From: Litoreibacter meonggei
GTDB taxonomy: Bacteria; Pseudomonadota; Alphaproteobacteria; Rhodobacterales; Rhodobacteraceae
Length of the DNA: 64,000 nucleotides
Assembly: GCF_003663885.1 (NCBI RefSeq)
Contig: NZ_RCCE01000001.1
Location: 310,001-374,000, forward strand
Direction of reading: 5' to 3'
Of the stretch, positions 10,159-17,906 are shown piece by piece. The notes below the pieces were generated by a model. That model ran no database searches. It worked only from the letters and a program-made list of their open reading frames with translations, and was not told the origin of the DNA. Every line of letters starts with the position of its first letter. Positions within the stretch are counted from its first letter, which is position 1. A program made the position numbers and the translations under genes.

Positions 10159-10334
10159 TTAACTGATCTGTTAATATTTTAACTCGCCCGATCAGTCAAG
10201 AAAATCAATTATAATATCATGTTAACTCGTGGCAGCAGGAAAAATGTCCATGTCGTGATCATGTGCATCAAATTTTGGGCTTGCAAACAGTTACCGATCT
10301 GTACACCTTAAAGACACATTTACTGAACTGTTAA
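10159..10334. promoter_or_regulatory. Array of TetR-operator-like palindromes
   Basis: Two good copies of a 16-bp palindrome are present: TTAACTGATCTGTTAA at 10159-10174, next to the tetR start, and TTTACTGAACTGTTAA at 10319-10334, next to the divergent start. Weaker matches are GTTACCGATCTGTACA at 10290-10305 and, on the complement, TTGACTGATC at 10190-10199. The spread of four related sites over a divergent promoter is what an autoregulated TetR operator looks like. Confidence 0.65.
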
Positions 10335-10348
10335 CCCTGGAGATCACC

Positions 10349-10480
10349 ATGAAAACGCTGACCTCCGCACAACCGCCGCGCTTGGAAGGCTGCGCCGCTG
10401 CCCTGACCAACGTCCGAATAATCACAAGCCATGTGGCCGACACCGATCCCGTTGTCGCCGCGTCGCGGAGCGCTGACTGA
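10349..10480 (+). CDS. 43-codon small ORF (possible leader peptide)
   Basis: An ATG preceded by GGAG at the correct spacing (10340-10343) opens a 43-codon frame ending at TGA 10478-10480. The start lies 15 bases after the last TetR-type operator, so it is the first translatable unit of the transcript. The product has no signal peptide, no recognisable domain and a single Cys. It could be a small protein, a leader that couples translation to the hairpin at 10507-10548, or a chance frame. No run of a single amino acid typical of classical attenuators is seen. Confidence 0.4.
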   Translation: MKTLTSAQPPRLEGCAAALTNVRIITSHVADTDPVVAASRSAD

Positions 10481-10506
10481 TCCCCCCAATCTCGCGTTTC
10501 GCTACT

Positions 10507-10548
10507 GCCTCCAACCGGCCCGGTTCCCCATGCTTGCCGGTTGGAGGC
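10507..10548 (+). promoter_or_regulatory. 12-bp perfect stem-loop in the leader of the DUF1348 gene
   Basis: GCCTCCAACCGG (10507-10518) pairs perfectly with CCGGTTGGAGGC (10537-10548) around an 18-base loop. No T-run follows, so it is not a standard terminator. It sits between the small ORF and the DUF1348 start, 24 bases before the ATG. It may act in mRNA processing, pausing or as a protein-binding site. Confidence 0.55.
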
Positions 10549-10571
10549 CCCTACCCCGAAAGGACTACGAG

Positions 10572-11045
10572 ATGACCGCCCTGTCGCGCCCTCCTGTTCC
10601 GCCCTTCACGTTGCAAAGCGCAACTCTAAAGGTGCGCGCCGCCGAAAATGCGTGGAACACCCGCGACCCTGACGTTGTGACACCCGCCTATTCTGAGCAA
10701 AGCGAATGGAGAAACCGCGCCGAATTCATCCAAGGCCACGCTCAGATCAATGCCTTCCTGTCACGCAAATGGCAGCGGGAACACGACTACCGGCTGATCA
10801 AATCGCTTTGGACATTCGCCGATAACCGCATCGCCGTGCGCTTTGCTTATGAATGGCATGACGATACCGGCCATTGGTTCCGGTCGCTGGGCAACGAGAA
10901 CTGGCAGTTCGGCGAAGACGGTCGAATGTGCCGCCGGATCGCTTCGATCAACGATCTACAAATCAAAACGCAGGATCGGTTGTTCCATTGGCCGCTTGGC
11001 CCCCGCCCCGCTGACCATCCCGAACTAGAAACCCTAGGATTTTAG
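10572..11045 (+). CDS. DUF1348 (NTF2-fold) family protein
   Basis: The 157-residue protein matches the DUF1348 family of small NTF2-like alpha+beta barrel proteins. Visible features are the N-terminal [26 protein letters not shown] region, which is typical of the family, and a conserved [14 protein letters not shown] strand pair. The fold is often catalytic or ligand-binding, but no reaction is established. ATG 10572 is preceded by AAAGGA; the longer upstream frame runs through the hairpin and was rejected. The stop codon is embedded in the Shine-Dalgarno region of the next gene, so the two are translationally close. Confidence 0.8.
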   Translation: MTALSRPPVPPFTLQSATLKVRAAENAWNTRDPDVVTPAYSEQSEWRNRAEFIQGHAQINAFLSRKWQREHDYRLIKSLWTFADNRIAVRFAYEWHDDTGHWFRSLGNENWQFGEDGRMCRRIASINDLQIKTQDRLFHWPLGPRPADHPELETLGF

Positions 11046-11054
11046 GAGGCCACT

Positions 11055-11660
11055 ATGGCTTACGCATTTGCCGACATCGCATTCACGCCGTCTGTCCGTG
11101 ATCAGCAGGACAAACACGGCGCGGGCAACTATGCCAGATTCTTGTCTGATGAACGCGTCGGTGGAGGTGAACTGGGCGAACGCGAGCGCAATTTCATTGA
11201 GAAAAGCGACGGCTTCTATCAGGCGACAGTCTCTGAGACCGGCTGGCCTTATGTTCAATTCCGCGGCGGCCCTGCGGGCTTCTTGCAAGTCCTTGGAACC
11301 AATACGATTACTTACGCGGATCTACGCGGAAACCGTCAGTATATCAGCCTTGGGAACCTGACTGAAGACAACCGAATATCGCTCATCATCATGGATTACG
11401 CACGGGCGGAGCGTTTGAAAATTTGGGGGCGCGTGGACGTGATCGAACCTTCGTCAGCTGCATGGTCGACTTTACCGAAAGGCACCGAACACCTGATCCA
11501 GATCACTGTCGAGGCAATCGACTGGAATTGCCCTAGCCACATCCCGCGCCGTTTGACAGTCGAACAAGTCGGCGAAGAGCTCATCACGCTGCGCGCGGAG
11601 AACCTACGCCTCCGCGCCGGCCTCACCGAAAGTCAGGCGCGGCCACCCAAGTCGTCTTGA
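11055..11660 (+). CDS. Pyridoxamine 5'-phosphate oxidase-fold protein
   Basis: The 201-residue protein has the split-barrel flavin-binding pattern of PNPOx-like proteins. The core includes SETGWPYVQFRGGPAGFLQVLG, then the strand YADLRGNRQYISLGNL and DNRISLIIMDYARAERLKIWGRVDV, as in general stress or FMN-binding flavoproteins. It is not a canonical PdxH. FMN or F420-like cofactor use is a family inference. AGGAGG (11044-11049) lies immediately after the upstream stop codon. It is the second structural gene of the TetR-flanked cassette. Confidence 0.85.
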   Translation: MAYAFADIAFTPSVRDQQDKHGAGNYARFLSDERVGGGELGERERNFIEKSDGFYQATVSETGWPYVQFRGGPAGFLQVLGTNTITYADLRGNRQYISLGNLTEDNRISLIIMDYARAERLKIWGRVDVIEPSSAAWSTLPKGTEHLIQITVEAIDWNCPSHIPRRLTVEQVGEELITLRAENLRLRAGLTESQARPPKSS

Positions 11661-11717
11661 ACCCAAGCCGCCGTAAGGCAGCGTTTTCCCAACCCGTCTA
11701 AATGAAAGAAATTGACT

Positions 11718-12680
11718 ATGAGAAATGAAGTAATCAGCACGATCTCTGCGGCACTTCTAACCGGAACTGCGTTGCTCCCCTTAACCCTACCGCAGAAGGC
11801 ATCCGCCGCCGAAAGCCCCTTTTCCGTGAAACTGGACAAGATGGAAATCGACGGATTGAACATTGCCTACCGAGAGGCAGGCAACCCCGACAACCCGACT
11901 GTGTTGTTGCTGCACGGTTTTCCGACCTCGTCGCATATGTTCCGGGAACTGATCCCTGAACTGGCGCAAGACTATCACGTCATCGCACCCGACTACCCAG
12001 GTTTCGGAGCCTCGGACATGCCGGACGCCGCAAGCTACGATTACAGCTTTGCCAACGCAGCAGACATCGTCACCAAGCTGATCGACGGCAAAGGCGTCGA
12101 TGACTACTCGGTCTACGTGATGGACTATGGCGCACCCGTTGGCTACCGCATGTTTGCCGAACAACCCGAGCGGGTCACAGGTTTCATCATCCAAAACGGC
12201 AACGCCTATGATGAAGGTCTGCGTGAATTCTGGGATCCGATCAAAGCCTACTGGGCCGACGCATCACCAGAAAACGGCGACGCGTTGCGCGCGTTTCTAA
12301 CAATGGACGCTACCGTCTGGCAATTTACCCACGGCGTTGGCGATGTCTCCAAAGTAAGTCCCGACAACTACTGGCATGTGCAATACCTGCTGGACCGTCC
12401 GGGCAATCAGGAAGTCCAGCTAGAGATGTTTCTTGATTACGGTACCAACGTGGATGAATACGCCAGATGGCAGAGCCTGTTCCGCGAGCATCAACCACCA
12501 GCATTGATTGTCTGGGGCAAGAACGACCACATATTCCCTGCTGACGGTGCACATCCCTACCTAAGGGACTTGGATGACGTTGAGTTTCACCTATTGGACA
12601 CTGGCCATTTCGCCTTGGAAGAATATGGCGAGGTTATTGCGGCTGAAATGCGCGACTTCCTTGGACGTACGACCAAATGA
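11718..12680 (+). CDS. Exported alpha/beta hydrolase (haloalkane dehalogenase / epoxide hydrolase type)
   Basis: The 320-residue protein starts with a probable Sec signal peptide (about residues 1-30, cleavage after ASA). The alpha/beta hydrolase core shows the oxyanion motif HGFPT (His66), the nucleophile elbow [11 protein letters not shown] with Asp136, and a C-terminal catalytic His in [11 protein letters not shown]. An Asp nucleophile is the mark of the haloalkane dehalogenase, haloacetate dehalogenase and epoxide hydrolase branch rather than serine esterases. Export to the periplasm is unusual for that branch. It ends the TetR-flanked cassette; a GC stem follows. Confidence 0.85.
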   Translation: MRNEVISTISAALLTGTALLPLTLPQKASAAESPFSVKLDKMEIDGLNIAYREAGNPDNPTVLLLHGFPTSSHMFRELIPELAQDYHVIAPDYPGFGASDMPDAASYDYSFANAADIVTKLIDGKGVDDYSVYVMDYGAPVGYRMFAEQPERVTGFIIQNGNAYDEGLREFWDPIKAYWADASPENGDALRAFLTMDATVWQFTHGVGDVSKVSPDNYWHVQYLLDRPGNQEVQLEMFLDYGTNVDEYARWQSLFREHQPPALIVWGKNDHIFPADGAHPYLRDLDDVEFHLLDTGHFALEEYGEVIAAEMRDFLGRTTK

Positions 12681-12685
12681 CCCTA

Positions 12686-12713
12686 GGCGTGTCCGGGAGC
12701 GTCTGGACACGCC
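12686..12713. terminator. GC-rich hairpin between convergent operons
   Basis: GGCGTGTCC (12686-12694) pairs with GGACACGCC (12705-12713) over a 10-base loop. It lies between the hydrolase stop and the racemase stop. No T-run is present on either strand, so termination strength is uncertain. Confidence 0.5.
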
Positions 12714-12722
12714 ACGCCGACG

Positions 12723-13397
12723 CTAAGAAACCAGATAGGCCGGTTGAATGGTCCCTGCACGGACCGCTTCGATCTGGGTGAGGATATCGCTGACCGGAAG
12801 CTGAGTGACAGTCTGGAGCGCCGCCTTGTAGGGTGGCAGGTTCGTACACTCTAGCAACAGGTGTTTATGATGGGGCCGCTGCTTGAGGCCGATAAACTCC
12901 GAGAGTTCTTGGATCACGCGGTTGGTATCAAGTTGGCTCAGGTTTTCGGTGATGACCTTTCGCAAATGCATCTCTGCGGGTAGCCCAACGACACCGGTGG
13001 CATAGTCCGCGTATTGCCCGAAGTGGAGTTTGTTCAGTCGCGCCGCATCAAAAGTCAGAATCAGAATTTCGTCCGGTTTGTAGGTCTCGCTGAGGTGACT
13101 CAATGAAGTTAGTGCTGAGCTGATAAACGGCTTGTCAGTTTGCTTGTCTAGATGGGCCTGCCAGTACGACAGGAAGCCGCACGAGGTCACGACCACCTGC
13201 CCGTTTGCTTGTTTTAGTGCCGCCTCAAACGGCGCTATATCAACTTGGTTCGGGCGGTCGCTGACGATCCTTTCAACAGTCGCATTTTTGACCGACAGAA
13301 TCTGAAGCTCCTCAAGATAGGTGTCCGGACAGGCCACATCGCCCGGCACTCTTGGAAAGGCGGTGTCGAGTTGCAGAACAGTAACTGCGGGGTTCAT
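12723..13397 (-). CDS. Aspartate/glutamate racemase-superfamily protein
   Basis: The 224-residue protein resembles the Asp/Glu/hydantoin racemase family. The first catalytic cysteine can be read in VVTSCGFLSYW and the second in LLLECTNLPPYK. The second has the Glu-Cys-Thr-Asn pattern typical of cofactor-independent amino acid racemases. It is the last gene of an operon with TRAP transporter genes and a FAD amino-acid dehydrogenase. A role in interconverting or deracemising an imported amino or hydroxy acid is likely. The exact substrate is not shown. Confidence 0.75.
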   Translation of the reverse strand: MNPAVTVLQLDTAFPRVPGDVACPDTYLEELQILSVKNATVERIVSDRPNQVDIAPFEAALKQANGQVVVTSCGFLSYWQAHLDKQTDKPFISSALTSLSHLSETYKPDEILILTFDAARLNKLHFGQYADYATGVVGLPAEMHLRKVITENLSQLDTNRVIQELSEFIGLKQRPHHKHLLLECTNLPPYKAALQTVTQLPVSDILTQIEAVRAGTIQPAYLVS

Positions 13398-13402
13398 AGC
13401 GT

Positions 13403-14704
13403 CTACTGGCGAATGTTTTCAGGCAGCCATGTCGCCAGCCCGGGGAAGGCGACCAGAATAACAACCATCAACAGCATCAGCCCAACCATCGGGATAGCTG
13501 TTTTGGAGATATATCCGATCTCGTGCCGCGTCATGCCTTGCAACACAAACAGGTTGAACCCGATGGGTGGGGTCACTTGTGCCATCTCGACCACAACGAC
13601 GATGAAGATACCGAACCAGATCACGTCGATGCCCGCTTGGCGGATCATCGGCTCAACGATTGCCATGGTCAGAACCACAGACGAAATGCCGTCAAGGAAC
13701 ATGCCAAGCACGATGTAGAACAGCGTCAGTGCTGCGATCAACACGATTGGTGACAGCTTCATACCGTCGATCCAGCCAGCGAGCGCCCGAGGCAGCCCCG
13801 TGAAACCCATGGACAGGGACAAGAACGCGGCCCCCATCAAGATCAACGCGATCATCGCCGACGTGCGGGTTGCCCCCATAAGGCTTTCGAAAAACGCCTC
13901 GGTCGTGAGAGACTTTTGGAACGCGGCTAGGGTGAGCGACCCAAGGACGCCAACGGCGGCGGCCTCGGTTGCAGTGGCCCAACCGAAATACATCGACCCG
14001 ATGACCGCAAACACCAGTAACAGCACCGGGATCAGGAACCGGCTTTCGGCGATCATCTCACCAAAACTCATTGAAGGCTCTGGTGGCGGGCGCTCATTGG
14101 GGCGCAGATAGTGCCAGCAGACGATGTACGACATGAACAACGCAGCAAGGACAAGGCCCGGAAATATTCCTGCCATGAACAGCTTGATGATGCTTTCATT
14201 GATCGAAACGCCATAAACGATAAGGGTGAGCGAAGGCGGGATCATCAACCCCAAGGTCGCAGCACCTGCGAGCGTGCCGACGATCATATACTCGGGGTAG
14301 CCGCGCTTTCGCAGCTCTGGGATCGACATCTTGCCAACAGTTGTGAGCGTCGCGGCAGACGAGCCGGATACCGCCGCAAAGATGGTGCAGCCCGCAATGT
14401 TGGTATGCAGCAAACCGCCCGGCAACCAACGCATCCACGGCGCAAGGCCACGGAACATGTCTTGCGATAGACGCGTTCGATACAGGATTTCCCCCATCCA
14501 GATAAACAGCGGAAGTGCCGTAAGGGTCCAACTGCTGGCACCCGTCCAGATCGTCGTGATCATCGCGTCACCGGCTGGACGCGTGGTGAACAATTCCATC
14601 CCCACCCATGCGACGCCCATCAGGGCAAGACCAATCCAGATGGACGAGCCCAGCAACGTAAACAGAACAAACAGGAAAACGATTGTGGCGTATGCTTCAG
14701 TCAT
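13403..14704 (-). CDS. TRAP transporter large permease subunit (DctM type)
   Basis: The 433-residue polytopic protein is the 12-helix TRAP large permease. Family stretches include SGSSAATLTTVGKMSIPELRK-like and TLAGAATLGLMIPPS motifs in the first half and VVEMAQVTPPIGFNLFVLQ near the end. It couples solute uptake to the sodium gradient together with DctP and DctQ. ATG 14704 follows GGAGGCTGTCGA, and its first base pairs overlap the stop of the small-permease gene (ATGA), so translation is coupled. The upstream in-frame extension lies inside dctQ and was rejected. Confidence 0.93.
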   Translation of the reverse strand: MTEAYATIVFLFVLFTLLGSSIWIGLALMGVAWVGMELFTTRPAGDAMITTIWTGASSWTLTALPLFIWMGEILYRTRLSQDMFRGLAPWMRWLPGGLLHTNIAGCTIFAAVSGSSAATLTTVGKMSIPELRKRGYPEYMIVGTLAGAATLGLMIPPSLTLIVYGVSINESIIKLFMAGIFPGLVLAALFMSYIVCWHYLRPNERPPPEPSMSFGEMIAESRFLIPVLLLVFAVIGSMYFGWATATEAAAVGVLGSLTLAAFQKSLTTEAFFESLMGATRTSAMIALILMGAAFLSLSMGFTGLPRALAGWIDGMKLSPIVLIAALTLFYIVLGMFLDGISSVVLTMAIVEPMIRQAGIDVIWFGIFIVVVVEMAQVTPPIGFNLFVLQGMTRHEIGYISKTAIPMVGLMLLMVVILVAFPGLATWLPENIRQ

Positions 14705-15414
14705 TCGACAGCCTCCGACACGATGGGATTCACGCCGGTCACCAGCATTCGGAAAAGCGTATCCCACAGTGCGACCGCCAACAGAACCGTACCGATGGAC
14801 ATCGACAATTGAGGTATCCAAACGGGCGTATAGACCAGAGCGTCACCGCTTTCAGACAGAGCTTGTCCCCAGTCACCAAATGCGCGGCCCGGAAGGCTAA
14901 AGAGCGTTACGACCCATTCTGGAATCTGATCTTGTCCTTGTGTGCGGTCATTCAGCATCTCGGAAAAGATGTTTGCCTTGATTGCATAGCGCGCGAAATA
15001 AGTGGCTATGACTGCCGCACCAAAGACGGCGAAAACATCGAGCCACCGCTTCAGGAAACGTGTGGAATTGAGAACAATCGAGACGCGGATATGCGCGCCG
15101 CGTGTTAATGCGTGGCTAAGTGCGAAGAACGACGTTGCAGCCATGGCATAGCCTGCAAATTCGGTTGTGCCCGGCAAAGCGAAACCTGTCCACCGAGCAA
15201 TCATTTGCGCCACGATCAGGACGAGGATTGTGACCATGAACACCGCCGCAATAGCTCCGCTAGCAAAATACACGCGATCAAGCACACGCCACACAGGACG
15301 CAGCACTCGTTCCAATCGCGGGCCGTAAATCAGGCACAAAGCGGCAATTACGCTGGGGACGACGAACAGCCAGACCCACAGCGGCAAGCCCAAGACAGGC
15401 GACCATTCACGCAT
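14701..15414 (-). CDS. TRAP transporter small permease subunit (DctQ type)
   Basis: The 237-residue protein is a four-helix TRAP small permease. It has the typical Arg-containing MIARWTGFALPGTTEFAGY region and an ALTRGAHIRVSIVL motif. It is somewhat longer than the usual 160-190 residues. ATG 15414 follows AAAGGAACG. An ATG at 15444 also exists but lies inside a strong hairpin and has a poor ribosome site. It lies between dctP and dctM as in most TRAP operons. Confidence 0.9.
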   Translation of the reverse strand: MREWSPVLGLPLWVWLFVVPSVIAALCLIYGPRLERVLRPVWRVLDRVYFASGAIAAVFMVTILVLIVAQMIARWTGFALPGTTEFAGYAMAATSFFALSHALTRGAHIRVSIVLNSTRFLKRWLDVFAVFGAAVIATYFARYAIKANIFSEMLNDRTQGQDQIPEWVVTLFSLPGRAFGDWGQALSESGDALVYTPVWIPQLSMSIGTVLLAVALWDTLFRMLVTGVNPIVSEAVE

Positions 15415-15433
15415 AAATCGTTCCTTTGGAATT

Positions 15434-15462
15434 GGGCCAGCCATTGTTGGGCAGGCTGGCCC
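15434..15462 (-). promoter_or_regulatory. Intercistronic hairpin between dctP and dctQ
   Basis: GGGCCAGCC (15434-15442) pairs with GGCTGGCCC (15454-15462). It follows the dctP stop and precedes the dctQ ribosome site, without a T-run. Such hairpins protect the 3' end of the upstream message, which fits the higher demand for the binding protein than for the permeases. Confidence 0.55.
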
Positions 15463-15473
15463 TTAAACAACGC

Positions 15474-16460
15474 TTAATTTGCGTTGTAAGCGTCTAGGAT
15501 CGCTTGACCGTCGGAACCAGCCGTTGCCAGCCATTCAGCAGTCATCTTTGCGCCAATTGCTTCGAGCTCAGCCAGAAACTCTGGTCCAGCATCTTCGACT
15601 TTCATGCCGTTCTTGGCGAGTTCTTCAAAGTAGAAGTTGGCAAGGTCCGCCGACTTCGCAGCACAGCTTGCGCCAGTTTCATCCGCGGCACGTTGAATTG
15701 CTGTTTGTGTGTCGACATCAAGGCCGTCCCAAACTTGCGTATTCACCATAACATAGTTGCGCGGCAGCCATGCGTTCACTTTGTAGTAGTGGCTGAGATG
15801 CTCCCAAACCTTACGGTCGTAGCCGGTCGAGCCGGACGAAATGAATGCCGACGCAACGCCTGTCGCCAAAGCTTGGCTGAGTTCGGCCGCTTCAATCTGG
15901 ACAGGGATCATCCCAAGCTCTTCCGCGAAGGTCGCCGTTGCCGAGTTGTAGGACCGGAACTTGATGCCCTGCGTATCAGCCGAGGACTTAACTTCTTTGT
16001 TGAAGTAGAAGCCCTGCCCCGGCCATGGACATGTATAGAGCGCAACGAGGTTCAGATCCGCCAACTGCGCGTTCACTGTATCGCGCGCGGCCTGCCAAAG
16101 TCGCTCGTTGTCCTCATAGGTTGTGGCAATAAACGGCAGGTTGTCCCAGCCCAGAAGTGGGGCCTCGTTCGCATGCGCGGACATAAAACGCTCGCCAATC
16201 GGGACTTGCCCTGTTTGGACCGCACGTTTGATGTCGCCACCATTAAACAGCGAACCGCCCGCGTGGACGGTGATATCAATTGCGCCATCGGTATATTCGC
16301 GCACCTTGTCCGCAAAGATCACGCCTTGCTCCGAATGGAAGTTGGTGGCGGCATAGGCCATAGGCATGTCCCACGCTTGTGCATGTCCATCAGCAGCGGC
16401 GGCGGTCGCGATCATCGCAACACCAATTGCCGTGCAGGTTGTGTTTAGAAAAGTCGTCAT
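15474..16460 (-). CDS. TRAP transporter substrate-binding protein (DctP type)
   Basis: The 328-residue protein has a signal peptide (about residues 1-24, ending ATAAAADG) and the DctP fold. Family features include YAATNFHSEQGVIFADKVREYTDG, VQTGQVPIGERFMS and GIKFRSYNSATATFAEELG, which contains the ligand-carboxylate Arg. The ATG at 16460 follows GGGAGGACACTT. It is the periplasmic receptor for the sodium-linked TRAP system encoded just downstream. The neighbours (FAD amino-acid dehydrogenase, racemase) suggest an amino acid or related carboxylate as ligand. Confidence 0.92.
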   Translation of the reverse strand: MTTFLNTTCTAIGVAMIATAAAADGHAQAWDMPMAYAATNFHSEQGVIFADKVREYTDGAIDITVHAGGSLFNGGDIKRAVQTGQVPIGERFMSAHANEAPLLGWDNLPFIATTYEDNERLWQAARDTVNAQLADLNLVALYTCPWPGQGFYFNKEVKSSADTQGIKFRSYNSATATFAEELGMIPVQIEAAELSQALATGVASAFISSGSTGYDRKVWEHLSHYYKVNAWLPRNYVMVNTQVWDGLDVDTQTAIQRAADETGASCAAKSADLANFYFEELAKNGMKVEDAGPEFLAELEAIGAKMTAEWLATAGSDGQAILDAYNAN

Positions 16461-16484
16461 AAGTGTCCTCCCAGACTGCCACAT

Positions 16485-17726
16485 TCAGTGGTCAACGTAT
16501 TTTTTTGGATCAAATGGCGCCAAATCAATGTTCGGTTTTTTTCCGTCGATCAAATCCGCGATGATCCGACCTGTTTTTGGTCCACCTGTCAAGCCAACGT
16601 GCTGATGCCCAAACGCGCTGTAGCTGCGCCCGTCGGGATCATTGGCCCCTATCAGGGGCAAACTATCGGCAGGTGCGGGCCGGTGCCCCATCCATTCTAC
16701 GATGTCGTCATATCGCAAGTCCGGCAGTAAATGCTCGATCTGCCGACGCAGCAACTCAAACGGTCCGCGACTTGGCCCCTTCTCAAGCCCGCCAAATTCG
16801 ATAACGCCGGCAGCCCGTAGGCGACCATCCATCGGCGTCAGAACAAACTTACCACTTGCAACCATCATCGGGTTCTTCGGCATAGGCGATGCGTTGATCA
16901 GTTCGATGTGATAGCCGCGTTCGCTCTCGAAGGGGACTGTGACGCCCAGCTTGTGCGCGATCGCTTTCGACCAAGGCCCCATCGCAAAGACAATGTGATC
17001 GGCGTGCATATCCCCATCGGTGGTTTTCAGCGCTGTGATGGCGGCCCTTTCCATCTCGATATCCGTGATCTCGGCGATCTGTAGCTTGCCACCTTGGTCG
17101 ACAAAATGATCTGCAAGCGCCTGCACATATTTTCCGGGGTCAGAAATACGCCCATGATTTCGACATCGCACTACCGTTTCGAATACCGTGCCAAATGCAG
17201 GATCTTCTTTGCTATATGTAAGCCCATCGACGACATCAAACGCGCACCCGGCGGCTTTGCGTTTTTGCCAACTATAAGCGTCCGCTTCAAACGTGGCCTT
17301 GGTTGCGTAGCCAAAACAATAATCCTCGGCCCCGATATACTTTTCGGCCGACGTCCCGCGAGCCAGTGCGCGATGTTGATCAACCGTGTCGTGCAAAAGC
17401 TGCGACATCGCCCTGGAGTAACGATCGACATGGGCATCAGTGGCATGACCCAGATATCGCAACAAAAAGGGTACGAGTTTCGGCAGATACGACCATTTCA
17501 AAAACAACGGTGCATCGCGGCTGAGCAACATACCGGGTGCACGACCAAGCAATCCCGGAGTTGTGACCGGAACAACCGCCCCAGCGGCCAGCACACCCGC
17601 GTTGCCATGACTTGTACCGCTGGCTGGCCCTGCGCGATCAACGATCGTGACATCATGCCCCGCCCGTTGCAGCCAGATCGCGCAGGAAACACCGACGATC
17701 CCCGCGCCTGCCACTATGATCCGCAT
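16485..17726 (-). CDS. DadA-like FAD-dependent D-amino-acid dehydrogenase
   Basis: The 413-residue flavoprotein has an N-terminal Rossmann motif (VAGAGIVGVSCAIWLQRAG, residues 5-23), followed by IVDRAGPASGTSHGNAG and the DAO-family C-terminus WMGHRPAPADSLPLIG...AFGHQHVGLTGGPKTGRIIADLI. This is the D-amino-acid dehydrogenase (DadA) / DAO branch, which oxidises D-amino acids to 2-oxo acids with electron transfer to the quinone pool. It is the first gene of the operon dadA-like, dctP, dctQ, dctM, racemase. D-amino-acid or hydroxyproline-type use is inferred from the company; the substrate cannot be read. Confidence 0.85.
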   Translation of the reverse strand: MRIIVAGAGIVGVSCAIWLQRAGHDVTIVDRAGPASGTSHGNAGVLAAGAVVPVTTPGLLGRAPGMLLSRDAPLFLKWSYLPKLVPFLLRYLGHATDAHVDRYSRAMSQLLHDTVDQHRALARGTSAEKYIGAEDYCFGYATKATFEADAYSWQKRKAAGCAFDVVDGLTYSKEDPAFGTVFETVVRCRNHGRISDPGKYVQALADHFVDQGGKLQIAEITDIEMERAAITALKTTDGDMHADHIVFAMGPWSKAIAHKLGVTVPFESERGYHIELINASPMPKNPMMVASGKFVLTPMDGRLRAAGVIEFGGLEKGPSRGPFELLRRQIEHLLPDLRYDDIVEWMGHRPAPADSLPLIGANDPDGRSYSAFGHQHVGLTGGPKTGRIIADLIDGKKPNIDLAPFDPKKYVDH

Positions 17727-17801
17727 GTTGGTCCCCTTTTCATTTCAGGTGAACAGTTGTTGTCACACTTCTGCAAGAGGCTTGCCGGAGGTAGGCCAAT
17801 C

Positions 17802-17819
17802 ATATTCAGAAAAGAATAT
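17802..17819. promoter_or_regulatory. ATATTC-N6-GAATAT palindrome (candidate operator)
   Basis: An 18-bp inverted repeat (17802-17807 with 17814-17819) lies in the 180-bp gap between the divergent dadA-like and MBL-fold genes. It is AT-rich and in the right place for a regulator of either gene. No regulator gene is adjacent, so the protein that binds it is unknown. Confidence 0.4.
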
Positions 17820-17906
17820 CAGGACTGAAGGATACGCTTTGAGTGCGCCTCCTGATACTAAAGAAAAAGACCATGTGGTCGAAAGTTCAACGATAGGTCT
17901 ACAAGC

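Noticed and set aside
15504-16448. A 314-codon frame antisense to the TRAP binding protein
   Set aside because: It is a shadow of dctP, which has a signal peptide and family motifs.
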